A stretch of DNA of 64,000 nt from Vibrio fortis (GTDB lineage: Bacteria > Pseudomonadota > Gammaproteobacteria > Enterobacterales > Vibrionaceae): contig NZ_AP025487.1 in NCBI RefSeq assembly GCF_024347475.1, positions 1,922,001 to 1,986,000 of the forward strand, written 5' to 3'. Of the stretch, positions 1 to 9,271 are shown one piece after another. Numbering within the stretch: the stretch's first letter is position 1; the number at the start of each line of letters is the position of its first letter. A model generated the notes under the pieces. It saw only the letters and a list, made by a program, of their open reading frames with translations. It was not told the DNA's origin and ran no database searches. A program made the position numbers and the translations under genes.

Positions 1-487
1 AATCAATCTGCCCCAGTACAGTAGCGTGACCAGATACTGTCGACTTAGTAATTGAAACTGAGGTTTCATTTTCTGCTGTACCTTGGTGATTCAGCTGACT
101 CAGTTCTAAATTAAAACTCGTATTGCCATTGAGCTCTGTGCTCGTTGTCAAAGTCAAAGGCAAGTTAGGTTGGTCTTCAAGAGTCGACAGCGCATCAAGG
201 CCAATTAAGCCATGGCTAACATCACTGTTCACAATGTACTCGGTTGGCAAGCCATCGATGGCTAGCTGCTCTATGAGGCTCTCATCGACTACCGTAATGC
301 GTGTTTTTACATTCGATGAAAAGTAGCCGCGGTCGTAATCAACAATTTCAGCTTGAATGCTAGAACTGTTCAATGTTGCGATACCATCTGTAATCGCATT
401 CTGCCCAATCTGGCCTACGGCAAGCGGCCAGCAGAGTGCTAATGAAATGGCGCCACCAATGGCACCGATTTTTCTAAGCTGTTCCAT
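1..487 (-). CDS. DUF945 (YdgA-like) family protein, 3' end outside the window
   Basis: The reading frame starts at the ATG whose first base is 487 and runs off the left edge, so only about 162 N-terminal residues are visible. The translation opens MEQLRKIGAIGG, continues as a hydrophobic signal/anchor segment ending near CWPLAVGQIG, and then shows the beta-strand-rich pattern (YDRGYFSSNVKT, DGLPTEYIVNSDVSHG) of gammaproteobacterial DUF945 proteins such as E. coli YdgA. The family is envelope-associated and its biochemical function is not established. The gene is divergent from the kinase gene at 673 across 185 bases. Assignment rests on remembered family resemblance and the length cannot be judged. 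Confidence 0.7.
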   Translation of the reverse strand, partial: MEQLRKIGAIGGAISLALCWPLAVGQIGQNAITDGIATLNSSSIQAEIVDYDRGYFSSNVKTRITVVDESLIEQLAIDGLPTEYIVNSDVSHGLIGLDALSTLEDQPNLPLTLTTSTELNGNTSFNLELSQLNHQGTAENETSVSITKSTVSGHATVLGQID

Positions 488-672
488 GTGTTCTCTTTAA
501 TTACGATCGTTTGTAATACTCAGTCTAACCCAACAATAGCAATCAGGAAACATTGAGTTAAATCAGTCTATTGCTGAATACTTCAATTAGCTCAACAAAT
601 TACCAACTAGCTCTCATCCTTTACTGGTGCATATTGATATTCTAAGGCTAGGGAAGTTATAGAGGGAAAAAC

Positions 673-2616
673 GTGAATCAATACGCTGTTATTTGTTTAG
701 ACAATAATCCAATTAGCATTGAGCGGATCCGGATTGAGCTCGCGCCACTCTCTGCGACGTTTGATATCTATACGGCTGAAGATCTCGACGAAGCTCATCA
801 GGCTTTGAAAGACATTCACGACAATCACCAAACAGTCGCATTGGTGATTACCCACCATCACTCACAATTCGATGGGGTTCAATTCCTTATCGAGCTTGAG
901 CAACTGCCTCATACTAATACGGCACGTACGATTTTGGTTAGCGCATCGTCAGATATCCAAATTATCTTAACCGCCGTGAATGAAGGGCGTCTAAATCACT
1001 GTTTAACCAAGCCCGTTCCCGACCAAGTGCTGTTCAAGTCTGCCCAGAAAGAGCTCACATCTTTTATCATCAAGTACGCAGCTGATGACCTACTCACTTA
1101 CAGCCAGGTGTTGGACCAACAACGAATCTTACGTGCGCATATAGAGCAAAAAATTCGCTCATTCCAATCCGGCTTTATTCACGACTTCCATCAGCTATCC
1201 GATGCTGCATTGGCGGAAAAGGTGATCAGTGCACTGCGAGATTTCTTTTCTCAAGACGATAAAACCAAAGCAATTCGCGCCTACTCTTCCGATCACTTAT
1301 TAACTAAAGAAGGCGAAGATAACCGGTTTTTGTGGTTTATCACCGAGGGCGAAGTGGCTCTGTATAAAAAAGATGAGTTAGGGCAGCAACGTGAAGTAGT
1401 GAGGCATACCAAAGGAAACATCGTTGGCGGCATGTCATTTGTGACTGGCGAGCCCTCTTTTTCAACCGCGATTACGCTAACGCCAACGCACGTTATTAAG
1501 CTAGACCGAGACGTATTCTCGCAAGTCATGCACTCAAACAGCACTCTACTGCCACTGTTCACGAATCTGTTACTACGCCATTTTAACCGCCGCTTGCAGC
1601 GCAGCATTACCACTAAACTTCGCCTGCAAGAGACGCTGGAATCATTAGAGTCCGCCCACCAGCAATTAATTGAGAAAGAGAAGATGGCAATGCTCGGGCA
1701 GCTGGTTGCGGGTGTCGCTCATGAACTGAACAATCCGATCGCCGCAATATTGCGCAGCATCGAAACCCTTTCTGACAATCTCGACTCAATACTGTTGAAC
1801 TCAAACCTACCGAATTCAACATTAGCACCTCAAGTGCTCGACACGGCTAAGCTGTCTAAACCGCTCTCGACCGCACAAGAGAGGGATTTGGTTAAAGCCC
1901 TTTCCTCCACTGTTAGCGACCGAGCGTTAGCCAAGAAAACTGTGAGACTCAACCTTACCGATCAACAACAGGTTATAGAAACGCTGCAACAGTCCCCTGC
2001 CGCCGCAAAAGAGCTTCTCAGTGACTTAGAACATTACCACTTAGTCGGGAACTCTATTCGCTCAATCCGTGTTTGTAGCAAACGAATTGCCGATATGGTC
2101 AAAAGCCTAAAAGGCTACGCAAGACAAGATGACGAAGCAAGACTGCACGCTGACCTCCACGAAGGGATCGAAGATACGCTGGTGATTTTTGAAAATCGAC
2201 TGAAAGTTCATACCTTAGAGAAACACTACGATACCAGCCTCCCTCGACTACTTTGTCAGCCACTGGCTTTGCAACAAGTGTGGACCAATCTCTTATCGAA
2301 TGCGCTTGATGCCCTGCCCGAACGCGGCATCATTGAGATTACGACCTCTCAACAACATCGCGACCAGCAAGCTTATTGGGTCGTCGAGATAAAAGACAAT
2401 GGACACGGCATCGACAGTGCCAATCTCGAGACTATATTTAGCCCCAATTTCACAACTAAGAAGGAAGGAAACTTCGGTCTAGGAATTGGACTTTCTATTT
2501 CACAACAAATCGTAACCGCGCACAGCGGATTTATAACGGTTGACTCAGAGCCTGATTGCTATACCTCGATGCAGGTATGGCTACCTCTCGAATCACAAGG
2601 AGCCTCAAATGAATAA
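673..2616 (+). CDS. Hybrid sensor: degenerate receiver + cyclic-nucleotide-binding-like domain + histidine kinase
   Basis: The GTG start at 673 follows an AGAGGGA ribosome site. Residues 1-125 fold like a CheY receiver: acidic pocket D10, LTKP lysine K113 and Ser90 are present, but the phospho-acceptor position is His61 in LVITHHHSQFDG. Residues about 195-300 resemble a cNMP-binding/Crp-type sensor (LWFITEGEVALYKK, GNIVGGMSFVTGEPSFSTA). The kinase part has an H-box at GVAHELNNP (H350), an N-box (NLLSNALDAL), a G1 box (DNGHGI) and a G2 box (GLGIGLSI). No membrane segment is seen, so it is probably cytoplasmic. The gene overlaps the downstream response regulator by 8 bases, which suggests translational coupling and that this regulator is its cognate partner. 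The signal sensed is unknown. Confidence 0.88.
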   Translation: MNQYAVICLDNNPISIERIRIELAPLSATFDIYTAEDLDEAHQALKDIHDNHQTVALVITHHHSQFDGVQFLIELEQLPHTNTARTILVSASSDIQIILTAVNEGRLNHCLTKPVPDQVLFKSAQKELTSFIIKYAADDLLTYSQVLDQQRILRAHIEQKIRSFQSGFIHDFHQLSDAALAEKVISALRDFFSQDDKTKAIRAYSSDHLLTKEGEDNRFLWFITEGEVALYKKDELGQQREVVRHTKGNIVGGMSFVTGEPSFSTAITLTPTHVIKLDRDVFSQVMHSNSTLLPLFTNLLLRHFNRRLQRSITTKLRLQETLESLESAHQQLIEKEKMAMLGQLVAGVAHELNNPIAAILRSIETLSDNLDSILLNSNLPNSTLAPQVLDTAKLSKPLSTAQERDLVKALSSTVSDRALAKKTVRLNLTDQQQVIETLQQSPAAAKELLSDLEHYHLVGNSIRSIRVCSKRIADMVKSLKGYARQDDEARLHADLHEGIEDTLVIFENRLKVHTLEKHYDTSLPRLLCQPLALQQVWTNLLSNALDALPERGIIEITTSQQHRDQQAYWVVEIKDNGHGIDSANLETIFSPNFTTKKEGNFGLGIGLSISQQIVTAHSGFITVDSEPDCYTSMQVWLPLESQGASNE

Positions 2617-3106
2617 GTACCTAATACTATGTGTTGATGACGAGCCTGAAGTGCTCAATAGTGTCCTTCAAGACCTTGCTCCATTTGAAGACGATTTTGT
2701 AGTTGAAGGTGCAGAGTCGGTTGATGAGGCAAAAGACGTGATCAAAGAGATGCAACAAGACGGCGTAAAATTGGCGCTTATCCTTTGTGACCATATTATG
2801 CCAGAAAAAACCGGCATCGATTTTCTGATTGAACTGAACCAACAACCTTCAACTCAGCCTACTCGGAAGCTTCTTTTGACTGGACAAGCTGGTCTAGAAG
2901 ATACGGTGACTGCAATCAATAATGCTGCTCTCGATTTTTATATCTCGAAACCTTGGCGTGGCGATGAGCTCAGAAGCACCATTACACAACAACTTACCGA
3001 CTATGTAATCCAGCAAGACGATAACTTATTGCAATGGACATCCATCCTCGACACAGAAAGAATTCTTACAACTATGGCGAATAAACGCACCAGTTTTGGC
3101 GAGTAG
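2609..3106 (+). CDS. Single-domain response regulator, partner of the kinase at 673
   Basis: The start chosen is the ATG at 2609, inside the end of the kinase gene and preceded by CACAAGGAG; an upstream in-frame extension lacks support. The 165-residue product is a receiver domain with D10/D11, phospho-acceptor D61 (ILCDHIMPEKTG), T91 and K114 (YISKP), followed by about 40 residues and no DNA-binding domain. That tail (LLQWTSILDTERIL) resembles the linker after the degenerate receiver of the kinase (LLTYSQVLDQQRIL), so the two receivers look like diverged copies. It most likely acts by protein-protein interaction. Output is unknown. Confidence 0.88.
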   Translation: MNKYLILCVDDEPEVLNSVLQDLAPFEDDFVVEGAESVDEAKDVIKEMQQDGVKLALILCDHIMPEKTGIDFLIELNQQPSTQPTRKLLLTGQAGLEDTVTAINNAALDFYISKPWRGDELRSTITQQLTDYVIQQDDNLLQWTSILDTERILTTMANKRTSFGE

Positions 3107-3293
3107 ACTACAAATCTAGCAATCAAAGTTGCACAATGGCACTCAATTTGCTTACTTTTTAGCTAAATGACAAATGAATGACATTTAAAAGGATTACTTT
3201 TCTACAAGTTAGACTAGAATGTCTCGATATTTATTGTTTGTGCCACTGGGTGCAGACACAGGGAATTAACATTAATAAAGGTTTACTGTCGTT

Positions 3294-3836
3294 ATGCGTA
3301 AAATTCTACTGACTACCGCTATGCTTCTGGCATCTAGCCAAGCATTTGCAGCCGATGACCAACCACAAGTAATGAGCAACTTCAGCTACGATTACTTTGA
3401 AGCTCGTATCGGCGCAAGCCCAGTTACTTTCGGTGGCGCGTTCAGTAAGTCAATCCACCCGAATGCTCACGCTGTAGCACGTATCGACTCAGAGTTTGAA
3501 GGCGATTTCGATTCTGGCGTTGGTCTTGGCTTCCACTCGCCAATCAACAACTGGGCAGATCTTACTGGTGAAATGCTAATGCGTATCGTACAACCAGAAG
3601 ACTCTAGCTCGACTGATCTTGGTATGGAATTGAACCTAGGTGTTCGTCAATGGTTAGGTCCACAACTTGAAGTTGGTGGTAAAGCGGGTTACGTATCTAT
3701 CGATGACAACGACGATTGGATCGGTTCTGTTTACGCTCGTTTCCACTCTACAGAGCTATTCTCTCTAGGTGCAGAAGCTCGTATCAACGACTTCTACGGT
3801 GATCAAATCATGTTCACTACTCGCTTCAAGTTCTAG
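3294..3836 (+). CDS. Small outer-membrane beta-barrel protein
   Basis: This 180-residue protein has a classic signal peptide (MRKILLTTAMLLASSQAFA, cleavage before ADDQ) and an alternating polar/hydrophobic strand pattern. It ends in RFKF with a C-terminal phenylalanine, the usual recognition signal of barrels inserted by BamA. It is Asp/Glu rich and about the length of an 8-stranded barrel. It stands alone between the two-component pair and tfoX and ends at a strong terminator. The specific family (YfaZ- or OmpW-like) could not be decided from sequence reading. Confidence 0.72.
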   Translation: MRKILLTTAMLLASSQAFAADDQPQVMSNFSYDYFEARIGASPVTFGGAFSKSIHPNAHAVARIDSEFEGDFDSGVGLGFHSPINNWADLTGEMLMRIVQPEDSSSTDLGMELNLGVRQWLGPQLEVGGKAGYVSIDDNDDWIGSVYARFHSTELFSLGAEARINDFYGDQIMFTTRFKF

Positions 3837-3888
3837 TAGACTTTGAGCCGATGAATGTTGGCTCAATAAGCGATTGAATAGAAAACAA

Positions 3889-3920
3889 AAAACCGAGGAT
3901 TATGTCCTCGGTTTTTATTT
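3889..3920 (+). terminator. Rho-independent terminator after the beta-barrel gene
   Basis: The stem CCGAGGA/TCCTCGG (3893-3911) is followed by TTTTTATTT and preceded by an A-run, so it could work in both directions between the convergent barrel gene and tfoX. Confidence 0.85.
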
Positions 3921-3952
3921 GTATTGAATTATTCTGAGCATATAGGTGGATT

Positions 3953-4540
3953 CTAGTGACAGCTCTTCAACAGCTGTTGTTTACGAGGCTCTTGAAGCAG
4001 TTTCCAGTGAATACCATCAATTGCACCAGCAAATTTCCAAAGTAGCTTTAGGTCGACATCATTGCCGTAAGTTTTACGAACCTTACTGAAAACTTCAGAT
4101 GCGCCTAACTGCATAAACATAGAGACATCTTCAACACCAGCTTTCTTAACCATACGCTCTAACGTCAATTGCATATTGGGTAAGTCACGTAAACGACGGC
4201 TAGCAGTCGATTTTTTGAAACTACGTTGTTGAACCGAATTGTCGATAGAAGTTCGAATAATGCTATCCAGTTCAGGGTGCTCACACGTAAACAGATCGGT
4301 AATATCGTAGTAATTTACAGTGGCTGTTGTCTGCTTTTTGACATGGCGATATTTTTCACAGTCTAGATCCGTCAATTTTTCATCTAACGACTCACCACCG
4401 CGAATAAATAAACAACCTTCGCTAATCAGTGCAAACATCGCATCGCTCTGGAAGAGGCCTGTACCTCCAAACATTGAACGCTTTTGGTGCTCACCAAACT
4501 TACTTACGTAATTAATAAATGCTGTCTCGGTCATATCCAT
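3953..4540 (-). CDS. tfoX: TfoX/Sxy family competence regulator
   Basis: The 195-residue protein has the N-terminal TfoX domain (QKRSMFGGTGLFQ, LFIRGGESLDEKL, CEKYRHVKKQTTATVNYYDI) and the C-terminal TfoX domain (SRRLRDLPNMQLTLERM, LKLLWKFAGAIDGIHW). In Vibrio, TfoX is the chitin-induced activator of natural transformation and type VI secretion, working with CRP. No c-di-GMP-I riboswitch is recognisable upstream, which argues for tfoX rather than the paralogue tfoY. A second in-frame ATG lies two codons downstream and has better Shine-Dalgarno spacing, so the exact start is uncertain. The 358-base gap to the next gene fits a long 5' leader. Confidence 0.88.
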   Translation of the reverse strand: MDMTETAFINYVSKFGEHQKRSMFGGTGLFQSDAMFALISEGCLFIRGGESLDEKLTDLDCEKYRHVKKQTTATVNYYDITDLFTCEHPELDSIIRTSIDNSVQQRSFKKSTASRRLRDLPNMQLTLERMVKKAGVEDVSMFMQLGASEVFSKVRKTYGNDVDLKLLWKFAGAIDGIHWKLLQEPRKQQLLKSCH

Positions 4541-4728
4541 TGATCCTTAATCAAATTACCCCGATTAGTACGATCACCAGATAAGCAGCTTTTTGTATGC
4601 GAAAATAAAATGTTCTAAATATAGGTGAATATTATGAGTTGCTTGTCACCTTTGAAATAAATCATACTTCGAAAAGAAAATTAAGTCTGGACTTAGCTCA
4701 CAGCAATTAAGTGACTATCACATTATTT

Positions 4729-4744
4729 CATGATTGATATCACA
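4729..4744 (-). promoter_or_regulatory. Possible CRP-binding site upstream of tfoX
   Basis: On the minus strand TGTGATATCAATCATG matches TGTGA-N6-TCACA with the left half exact and TCATG on the right. It lies about 190 bases upstream of the tfoX start in the 4541-4898 gap, close to the divergent HDOD gene. CRP dependence of Vibrio competence genes is known; this particular site is inference from sequence alone. Confidence 0.42.
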
Positions 4745-4898
4745 TTACGCCATTATTCGGTGCTTTCATTTTGACGCCTAGTGTTACCCCGGTTCAAATT
4801 TACCTGTTTTTAGCCGAAACCGATTTTTACTTTTGTACTATTGCACGGCAGCATTGCGGCTTGTAAACTGGTGTCGTCTTACTATTTATTCCCACTAT

Positions 4899-5819
4899 AT
4901 GAATCATTTATCCTTTTATTGGCTTCCTGAGAACAAAGCACTTCTACTCGAAGGACTCGAGACTGAGTTCGCACAACTGGTTAGTAGCTCTATTGCCTCT
5001 GGTAAAATCAACTTACCTCCAATCCCAGATGTGGTTTTGAAAATTCAGAAACTTTGTACCCTTGAATCAACAGGAATTGCTGATGTAGCAACATGCTTGT
5101 TAGAGGATCCTGGTTTAACTGCTATCGTCATTCGTGTTGCCAACTCAGTGGTATTCAACCGCCGCAACATCACTTGCGTAGACATCATGACTGCGGTATC
5201 GCGCCTCGGTATTCTAAGAGTCCGTGACATAGTGACAGCACAAGCGATTGAGCAGCTAAAGCACACCGTCAACCTAAGCCAAGATTGCAATCAGCTGCTA
5301 AGACAAAGCGCGTCGATTTCAAAAGAGCTTGGGGCGACGATGGTTCTGGTCACCAACCAGTTCAAAGAGCACGAACCACAGGAATATAGCTATCTGGAAC
5401 AAGAGAAAGCGCTCTTGGTAGGCTTGCTTGCCGACATCGGCCTGTTCTGTTTGGTTAGCGAATATCATAACTATCTAGAGAGAGGCAATTACCTCGATCA
5501 AGACATCGCATTACAGATCTTCCAAACTCAATGTTCAGCCACCAGCCAGTTGGTTCTGAAGCAGTGGGGTTTCGATCGAGATTTTATTGATGTCTCTTCC
5601 AATAAGTCCTCTATAAACAGTGAGAAAGACGTTTCTTACCTCGATATTGCACGAATTGCTAATCATCTCTTGATGTTTAGAAACAATGATGAAAACATCG
5701 ACTCTCACGAAGTCGAACTTAACGTCACTGGAGCTGAAGTTCTCTATCAACTCAGCAACTTAAATGACAATGAGTTCCACGGACAGCTTAACGACGTTAT
5801 CAGTGCCAGCGGTTTATAA
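4899..5819 (+). CDS. HDOD domain protein
   Basis: The ATG at 4899 gives 306 residues; the open frame extends upstream to a TTG at 4833 but the extension has no family features. Residues about 35-240 match an HDOD domain: INLPPIPDVVLKIQKL, then IADVATCLLEDPGLTAIVIRVANS and the LGILRVRDIV segment. HDOD domains are degenerate HD-superfamily modules found in signalling proteins, without the catalytic HD pair. It is 34 bases upstream of lysO in the same direction and may share a transcript. No clear Shine-Dalgarno was found, and function is unknown. Confidence 0.8.
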   Translation: MNHLSFYWLPENKALLLEGLETEFAQLVSSSIASGKINLPPIPDVVLKIQKLCTLESTGIADVATCLLEDPGLTAIVIRVANSVVFNRRNITCVDIMTAVSRLGILRVRDIVTAQAIEQLKHTVNLSQDCNQLLRQSASISKELGATMVLVTNQFKEHEPQEYSYLEQEKALLVGLLADIGLFCLVSEYHNYLERGNYLDQDIALQIFQTQCSATSQLVLKQWGFDRDFIDVSSNKSSINSEKDVSYLDIARIANHLLMFRNNDENIDSHEVELNVTGAEVLYQLSNLNDNEFHGQLNDVISASGL

Positions 5820-5853
5820 GGCCATAGACCGCTAAGTCAGCATCGAGGGAATC

Positions 5854-6759
5854 ATGTTTACAGGGATGATCTTCATTTTTGCCCCGCTTGTGGTGGGGTA
5901 CCTATTTTCTATTTCTAATGAAAAGACGTTAGAGCTGATTAACCGCTCTACCTCTTATCTGATTTACGTCATTTTGAGCCTGATGGGACTTAGCCTTGCG
6001 GCATTGGATAACCTAGGCAGTAACCTACAAACAATCTTGCTCTACACGGCAACATTCTTTGTCTGTCTAAGTGCATGTAATTTGCTAGCACTGCCGCTGA
6101 TTGATAAAGCGCTCCCTCTACAGACAGACAGCAGCCAGAAAAAGCTGCCTCTTTCTTCAATGGCGCTAGAGTCTGCAAAACTGATTCTGGTGGTTGGATC
6201 TGGCCTCATTGCAGGCCTATTACTGCCGATCAGTTTGGGCTGGGTCGACACCGCTAGCGAATGGATTCTATTCGCCCTCCTCTTCTTCATTGGTATTCAA
6301 CTTCGTAACAGTGGCCTTACGCTACGTCAGATCCTTCTTAACAAGCATGGCATGGTGATCGCTGCTACCATCATTGTGACTTCTATGCTTGGCGGTGTGA
6401 TTGCTGCGTACCTCTTAGATATTCCTCTTTTCCGCGCACTCGCTATGTCTGCGGGCTTTGGCTGGTATTCGCTTGCAGGAATTTTAATGGGCGATGCTTT
6501 TGGGCCTGTTTATGGTGGCGCTTCGTTTATGTTGGAGCTGCTGCGTGAGTTAGTGGCTCTAGTCGTCATCCCTATGTTAATTCGAAGCTACCCTTGCACT
6601 TCTATCGGTTATGCGGGTGCAACAGCGATGGATTTCACGCTCCCTGTCATACAGACAACTGGCGGCGTACGCTGTGTACCTATTGCGATAGTCAGTGGTT
6701 TCATTTTGAGCCTACTAGTGCCTGTATTGATGCTATTCTTTGTATCTCTTGCTAACTAG
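5854..6759 (+). CDS. lysO: Lysine exporter LysO family membrane protein
   Basis: The 301-residue protein is nearly all membrane segments and aligns by eye along its length with E. coli LysO (YbjE): MFTGMIFIFAPLVVGYL at the start, LLFFIGIQLRNSGLTLRQI, AMSAGFGWYSLAGIL, then GATAMDFTLPVIQ and a C-terminal SGFILSLLVPVLM segment. LysO exports L-lysine and confers resistance to the analogue thialysine. GAGGG precedes the ATG. The HDOD gene ends 34 bases upstream. Confidence 0.9.
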   Translation: MFTGMIFIFAPLVVGYLFSISNEKTLELINRSTSYLIYVILSLMGLSLAALDNLGSNLQTILLYTATFFVCLSACNLLALPLIDKALPLQTDSSQKKLPLSSMALESAKLILVVGSGLIAGLLLPISLGWVDTASEWILFALLFFIGIQLRNSGLTLRQILLNKHGMVIAATIIVTSMLGGVIAAYLLDIPLFRALAMSAGFGWYSLAGILMGDAFGPVYGGASFMLELLRELVALVVIPMLIRSYPCTSIGYAGATAMDFTLPVIQTTGGVRCVPIAIVSGFILSLLVPVLMLFFVSLAN

Positions 6760-6966
6760 ATCGCAGGAATGGCCGATGTTTTCCATTAGAATGCGTCGGT
6801 ACACCATGACTCGCAACACTGAAATTGCCCAAGATACTGAAACAGTTACCGAAATAAAAAGGCACTAAGTGTCGTTGCTCAACAAATACTAACCACGGTA
6901 ATCTGTGAAGACATAGTTCTACATAAAAATTAGTTCTAAAAAGAATAAACCCAAAAAGGAACCACT

Positions 6967-7494
6967 ATGAAACGCCTTTGTGTCGCACTACTGCTAGCAT
7001 CAACTTCTACTTTCTCTTTTGCAGCAGATAGCTTAACTGGAAACCAACAATGTCTTGCTGAAAAATACGATGCGTACATCGATGCATCTCTGAATTGGTA
7101 TTCTGATCTTGCTGATCTCACTGCAAAAAAATACCCAGAGCTGAAAGAAGTGAGCCAATGGTTCCTTGAGGGTCGTCAGCACCACTTCGAGTTAAACCGA
7201 GCTGCTGTGCGTTACTACCTAGTTAACGATTCAAGTAAAGTCGCTACAGAGCAATCCGTTGAGGGCTGGCTAAAGCTAGAGCAACACGACATCAAAGCGC
7301 TATCGCAACGTGACGATGAACTAGGCAAAGTAGCGAAGACAACTTTCGATGATCGCCAGTCTAAGCCACACGCTCAAAACTACGAGCTACGTTCTGCATT
7401 TGCTGAGCTGCTAAGCCATCCAAAACAGATTGACACAGCCCTTCAGCGCTACAACCAATCTATCGCTAAAGTAGAAAATACTCAGTGTAAATAG
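6967..7494 (+). CDS. Predicted periplasmic protein of unknown function
   Basis: This 175-residue protein starts with a signal peptide (MKRLCVALLLASTSTFSFA, cleavage near AADS) after an AAAAGGA ribosome site. The mature part is helical and charged, with one cysteine near the N-terminus (QQCLAEKYDAY) and one at the C-terminus (NTQCK) that could form a disulfide. No domain was recognised. It is monocistronic, with a terminator downstream. Confidence 0.75.
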   Translation: MKRLCVALLLASTSTFSFAADSLTGNQQCLAEKYDAYIDASLNWYSDLADLTAKKYPELKEVSQWFLEGRQHHFELNRAAVRYYLVNDSSKVATEQSVEGWLKLEQHDIKALSQRDDELGKVAKTTFDDRQSKPHAQNYELRSAFAELLSHPKQIDTALQRYNQSIAKVENTQCK

Positions 7495-7556
7495 CGACAT
7501 AAACGTGACTTCTTATTAAAAGTTACGTTTATGGGAAGTGGGATTTCATAATTAAG

Positions 7557-7582
7557 ACGGGACTTTGTTCCCGTTTTCGTTT
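7557..7582 (+). terminator. Hairpin terminator between 6967 gene and panP
   Basis: The stem ACGGGA/TCCCGT is followed by TTTTCGTTT. A second inverted repeat (CATAAACGTGAC / GTTACGTTTATG, about 7499-7532) lies just upstream without a T-run. Confidence 0.7.
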
Positions 7583-7627
7583 AGATTGTCCCGCTCGCGT
7601 CAATATTAGAAAAATAACTCGCTTGCT

Positions 7628-9271
7628 ATGGTTACGGAACAAAAAACAGCAGATGTAAGCTTTGACAGCCTACTGCGTATCTTTACGGTACCAGAGGGCC
7701 CAGACTCAACACTTACACAAATCGAAGACAAACTGTCACAGAATCTGAATCAATTTCTACGAGAACACATCGTGGCTGAAGAGAAGCCGCTTCGTGAGAT
7801 TGAGAAGGACTTTTCCAATGCTCATATCCCTGAGCAGCCAGAGTTTGTTTCTGAACATACCGAGCACCTACTCGATTCGCTAGTTTCTCACTCAGTGCAC
7901 ACGTCAGCACCAAGCTTCATTGGCCACATGACGTCTGCCCTGCCGTACTTCTTGATGCCGCTGTCAAAGATCATGATTGCGCTCAACCAGAACCTAGTGA
8001 AAATCGAAACTTCAAAAGCATTTACACCGCTTGAGCGTCAAGTGCTGGGAATGCTGCATCGCCTTATCTACCAACAAGACGATACTTTTTACTCTCGCTG
8101 GATGCACAGTGCTAATCACTCGCTAGGGGCTTTTTGCTCTGGTGGTACCATAGCCAACATCACAGCTCTTTGGGTTGCACGTAACAATGCACTGAAAGCG
8201 CAAGGTGAATTTAAGGGCGTAGAGAAAGAAGGCCTGTTTAAGGCAATGAAGCACTACGGTTACGAAGGCCTAGCGATTTTGGTTTCTGAACGCGGCCACT
8301 ACTCTCTTAAAAAAGCCGCTGATGTACTAGGTATTGGTCAAGAAGGCCTTGTTTCAGTTAAAACAAACAACGACAACCGAATCTGTACTGAAGATTTAAA
8401 GCGCAAGATCACCGAGCTAAAAAGCAAAAACATCAAGCCATTCGCTGTGATAGGTGTTGCAGGTACGACCGAGACCGGCAACATTGACCCTTTGAAAAAA
8501 ATGGCTGAAATTTGTGCTGAAGAGGCGTGTCATTTCCACGTCGATGCAGCTTGGGGTGGTGCTACGTTAATGTCGAATAACCACCGCCATCTATTAGACG
8601 GCATTGAGTTAGCCGATTCAGTCACGATCGATGCCCATAAGCAGCTCTATATTCCTATGGGTGCAGGCATGGTGCTGTTCAAACAGCCTGATGCAATGAC
8701 AGCCATCGAGCACCATGCGCAGTACATTCTGCGTAAAGGCTCAAAAGACCTAGGAAGCCACACTTTAGAGGGCTCTCGTTCGGGTATGGCGATGTTAGTT
8801 TATGCTGCGATGCATATCATTAGCCGTCCTGGCTATGAACTGCTGATCGACCAAAGCATTAATAAAGCACGCTATTTTGCAGACCTTATTAAACAGCAAA
8901 GTGACTTCGAGCTCGTTTCTGAACCTGAATTGTGTCTTCTGACTTACCGTTATGTGCCTGAAAGCGTTAAACTAGCGCTTGGAAAGGCCAACGATGCTGA
9001 CCGTACAGAGCTTAACGAACTATTGAATGAACTCACTAAATTCATTCAGAAGAAACAGCGTGAAACGGGTAAGTCGTTCGTGTCTCGTACACGTCTCACC
9101 CCTGAAGCTTGGTCACACCAACATATCATCGTGTTTCGTGTAGTACTTGCTAACCCTCTAACGGGGAATGAGATCCTGACCTCTGTGCTTGAAGAGCAGC
9201 GAGAAATCGCTAAGCTAGCTCCGAATTTAATGGGTAAGATCACAGCCCTAGTCAGTAAGATTCAATCATAG
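7628..9271 (+). CDS. panP: Pyridoxal-dependent aspartate 1-decarboxylase (PanP type)
   Basis: This 547-residue protein is a group II PLP decarboxylase: SFIGHMTSALPYFLMP near the N-terminus, CSGGTIANITALWVARN, HVDAAWGG, and the PLP lysine K338 in VTIDAHKQLYIPMGAGM. In Vibrio the family member of this length, formerly called a putative glutamate decarboxylase, is PanP. It makes beta-alanine from aspartate for pantothenate and CoA synthesis and can stand in for PanD. Substrate choice cannot be proved from sequence. It sits between a terminator and hexR, facing the same way as hexR but separated by 371 bases. Confidence 0.85.
   Translation: MVTEQKTADVSFDSLLRIFTVPEGPDSTLTQIEDKLSQNLNQFLREHIVAEEKPLREIEKDFSNAHIPEQPEFVSEHTEHLLDSLVSHSVHTSAPSFIGHMTSALPYFLMPLSKIMIALNQNLVKIETSKAFTPLERQVLGMLHRLIYQQDDTFYSRWMHSANHSLGAFCSGGTIANITALWVARNNALKAQGEFKGVEKEGLFKAMKHYGYEGLAILVSERGHYSLKKAADVLGIGQEGLVSVKTNNDNRICTEDLKRKITELKSKNIKPFAVIGVAGTTETGNIDPLKKMAEICAEEACHFHVDAAWGGATLMSNNHRHLLDGIELADSVTIDAHKQLYIPMGAGMVLFKQPDAMTAIEHHAQYILRKGSKDLGSHTLEGSRSGMAMLVYAAMHIISRPGYELLIDQSINKARYFADLIKQQSDFELVSEPELCLLTYRYVPESVKLALGKANDADRTELNELLNELTKFIQKKQRETGKSFVSRTRLTPEAWSHQHIIVFRVVLANPLTGNEILTSVLEEQREIAKLAPNLMGKITALVSKIQS

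Noticed and set aside
4541..4898. Possible c-di-GMP-I riboswitch upstream of the TfoX-family gene
   Set aside because: No riboswitch core could be recognised on the minus strand, which favours tfoX over tfoY.
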